From contig NZ_JAGIOI010000001.1 of assembly GCF_017876675.1 (NCBI RefSeq), positions 2,604,001-2,668,000 on the forward strand: a stretch of DNA of 64,000 nt, read 5' to 3'. The translations under genes and the position numbers were made by a program. The notes beneath the pieces are model-generated. The model was given only the letters and a program-made list of their open reading frames with translations. It ran no database searches and was not told the origin of the DNA. This DNA comes from Arthrobacter stackebrandtii. GTDB taxonomy: Bacteria; Actinomycetota; Actinomycetes; Actinomycetales; Micrococcaceae. Shown here piece after piece: positions 62,485-64,000 of this stretch. Every line of letters starts with the position of its first letter. Positions within the stretch are counted from its first letter, which is position 1.

Positions 62485-63026
62485 CCTCTGGGGTGACCGG
62501 CTCTGAGAGTTCTCGTCTGATCATCATCCGCGGGAACTCGGGCAGCGGGAAGTCGCATTTGGCGCAGGCGATCCGAGCTGCGCGTCCGCGCGGCGTGGCG
62601 ATCATCGGCCATGACGTGCTTCGGCGAGAGATCCTCCACGTTCGCGATCATCCGGGTGCGTTGAGCGTGCCGTACATCGATCTGTCGGCGCGGTTCGCGC
62701 TCGACAACGGTCTCGACGTCGTGATCGAAGGCATCCTGCATTCCGAGAGCTATGGCGAGATGCTCGCTCAGCTGCGAAAAGATCATGCTGGTCTGACTCG
62801 CTGCTACTGCTATGAACTCGACCTCGACGAGACGCTCGAACGGCATCGAACGAAGGCATTGGCCGATGAGGTGTCGGAGGCCGATGTCGCGTCCTGGTAC
62901 CGCAGTGCGGACCGGGTCCCCGCCCTGGATGAGTCAGTATTCGATGCCACAGTCAGCGCTGCTGACGCTCTGCAGCGGGTCCTCGTGGACGCGGGGTGGG
63001 GCGAGACGCCCGACATCGGTTCATGA
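62481..63026 (+). CDS. P-loop kinase, zeta-toxin-like, linked to HigBA
   Basis: 181 residues. Walker A is IIIRGNSGSGKSHLAQAIRAA, followed by a DVLRREIL segment, VVIEGIL and an Arg-rich RHRTKA lid. The fold resembles zeta-toxin/chloramphenicol-phosphotransferase-like kinases. ATGA overlap with higA implies coupled expression, so the three genes act as a unit. Whether the kinase is a toxin, a regulator or an unrelated cargo enzyme cannot be read from the sequence. Confidence 0.75.
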   Translation: MTSGVTGSESSRLIIIRGNSGSGKSHLAQAIRAARPRGVAIIGHDVLRREILHVRDHPGALSVPYIDLSARFALDNGLDVVIEGILHSESYGEMLAQLRKDHAGLTRCYCYELDLDETLERHRTKALADEVSEADVASWYRSADRVPALDESVFDATVSAADALQRVLVDAGWGETPDIGS

Positions 63027-63078
63027 CTGACGCTTGTGCTGCCCTTCCCCTACATGGTGCGGTCGAGCCGAACTACAT

Positions 63079-63128
63079 CACAGGTTGCTCTGTACCGGAA
63101 TTAGGTGGAGTTTCGGTTTAACGTCTAA
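63079..63128 (+). repeat. ychF-end repeat copy C
   Basis: The last 24 bases (63105-63128) encode VEFRFNV-stop. The upstream 25 bases match copy B closely. It closes the HigBA-kinase block. Confidence 0.8.
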
Positions 63129-63280
63129 AAGCGCTGGTCAAGCGCGGTTTTCAGAGAATGGCGTCGGTCTCGTGCTGTTCCGGTTCAAGGCCTCAACTCA
63201 CGAGTAGGACGCACTCTAGGATTGAGACAGACGGCCGACATTGACGACGTTGTACCCCGCTGAACGACGAAGAGGTGCAG

Positions 63281-63784
63281 ATGGAAGCGCGACCTATCGA
63301 TCCGACTCAGGCCATGGCTGTGCAACGCATCATGGAGTCCAACGCTGAGTAATCGCGTCGCGTTGAAGGAGCTGCGCCGAAGCCAACCGCTGCTGACGAA
63401 GCACTGTCCGCCCTCCCGCCTGGCGTGCCGGTCTCGCAGAAGATCGATCTCGGACTGTGGGACGGGCAAGAGCTCGTCGCCGTTGCTGACGTGATCATTG
63501 GATGGCCCGCCGAATCTGTTGCTCATATCGGCCTGCTGATGACGGACAGTGCTTGTCAAGGTGCGGGCCTCGGCCGGCTGATCCATGAGGCTGTGATCGA
63601 ACTGGCGCGTCGGGTGCCGAGCATCCATACGCTCCGGCTGTCGATCGTGGAGACGAACGCCGATCTGGTCGCGCCGTTCTGGACGAAGATCGGTTACGAG
63701 CACACAGGGGAAGCGGTCCCGTACATTTCGGGCAGTGTGGAGTCGGTTGCTCGAATCTGGACGCGGTCGGTGGCCGCCGCATAG
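63281..63784 (+). pseudogene. GNAT acetyltransferase gene with an in-frame TAA
   Basis: A continuous GNAT frame of 167 codons is broken only by TAA at 63350-63352 (codon 24). Upstream MEARPIDPTQAMAVQRIMESNAE and downstream SRRVEGAAPKPTAADEALSALPPGVP read as one protein; a Tyr codon would fit at the stop. The acetyl-CoA loop is present (SACQGAGLGRLIHEAV). A restart at 63425 would lack the N-terminus. Confidence 0.75.
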
Positions 63785-63803
63785 ATGTTCCGCAAGTGAC
63801 GAA

Positions 63804-63832
63804 ACTCGGTGGAGTTTAGATTTTCAAACTAA
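63804..63832 (+). repeat. ychF-end repeat copy D, diverged
   Basis: ACTCGGTGGAGTTT (63804-63817) matches copy B at 13 of 14 positions; 63809-63832 reads VEFRFSN-stop. It ends the GNAT block. Confidence 0.55.
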
Positions 63833-63999
63833 CCTCTGAGATCATCTGCAGAAGAGGGCTCTAGCCTTCGCACGCGAAGTCGCAACGCGCTTGCGGCGAA
63901 CCTTGCGGCCTCCTGGGTTCCGAAGGCGACATGGAAGTCGGGGTTCGTTTCGTACTGGTCCGCGAGACCTCGGATCATGTCGACGGACTTCGCCGTATC
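63829..63999 (-). CDS. Partial protein of unknown function, truncated by the window edge
   Basis: 57 codons are visible at the C-terminus (DTAKSVDMIRGLADQYETNP, then FHVAFGTQEAARFAASALRL). The stop lies inside repeat copy D. The sequence suggests a helical domain. I cannot assign a family. Confidence 0.45.
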   Translation of the reverse strand, partial: DTAKSVDMIRGLADQYETNPDFHVAFGTQEAARFAASALRLRVRRLEPSSADDLRG

Positions 64000-64000
64000 T

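Overview
The window is high-GC actinobacterial DNA. The gene set suggests Micrococcaceae, close to Arthrobacter or Pseudarthrobacter: ispH and ychF with a leaderless GTG or ATG start, fused PxpB-PxpC, a DivIVA-domain protein, an ABC-F protein, RmuC and many small regulators. At least ten genes have a TANNNT box 5 to 8 bases before the start codon and no Shine-Dalgarno sequence, the usual sign of leaderless mRNA in this group. No tRNA, rRNA, CRISPR array or complete insertion sequence was found.

Layout. 1-10 kb: a metal/redox region with a CueP-like copper-binding lipoprotein, a VOC protein, a large SNF2 helicase, then a minus-strand P1B-type metal ATPase, a Pr6Pr membrane protein, an FNR-type regulator and an HMA metallochaperone. 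Perfect TTGAC-N4-GTCAA boxes precede both the ATPase and the chaperone. 10-11.5 kb: EVE, SDR and GAP-family genes. 11.5-16.2 kb: an accessory segment with SRPBCC proteins, a uridine-kinase-like P-loop protein, a transposase N-terminal remnant read through into a methyltransferase, and a coupled HTH / Clp-N-SRPBCC / small membrane protein operon. 16.5-34 kb: metabolism and envelope genes (diaminopimelate dehydrogenase, ArsR-VOC pair, a frameshifted dienelactone hydrolase, ABC-F, a penicillin-binding lipoprotein, DivIVA, hemerythrin, a TetR-controlled ABC exporter, NUDIX, mdh-pxpA-pxpBC). 34-50 kb: glycan use (a large secreted GH20 hexosaminidase, a GlcNAc-kinase-like protein, a LacI regulator and a GH35 beta-galactosidase), with a nitroreductase, a GNAT-AAA+ fusion, CorA, an MFS transporter, two Lrp/AsnC regulators and a flavin oxidoreductase between. 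The GH20 and GH35 genes carry nearly identical palindromes at the same distance from their starts, which suggests one LacI-type regulon. 50-59.3 kb: core genes (alanine-type aminotransferase, PPK2, xseAB, ispH, rmuC, ychF).

59.3-64 kb: a second accessory segment directly downstream of ychF. The last seven codons of ychF (Val-Glu-Phe-Arg-Phe-Asn-Val-stop) recur three more times, at about 61.85, 63.1 and 63.8 kb, with no ychF coding sequence in front. They divide the segment into short blocks: MFS exporter / hydrolase / MerR; HigB / HigA / P-loop kinase; a nonsense-mutated GNAT gene; and the start of a fourth block. I read this as a tandem array of small cassettes or islets that use the 3' end of ychF as an attachment site. 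No integrase is visible. This is the strongest candidate here for an undescribed system.
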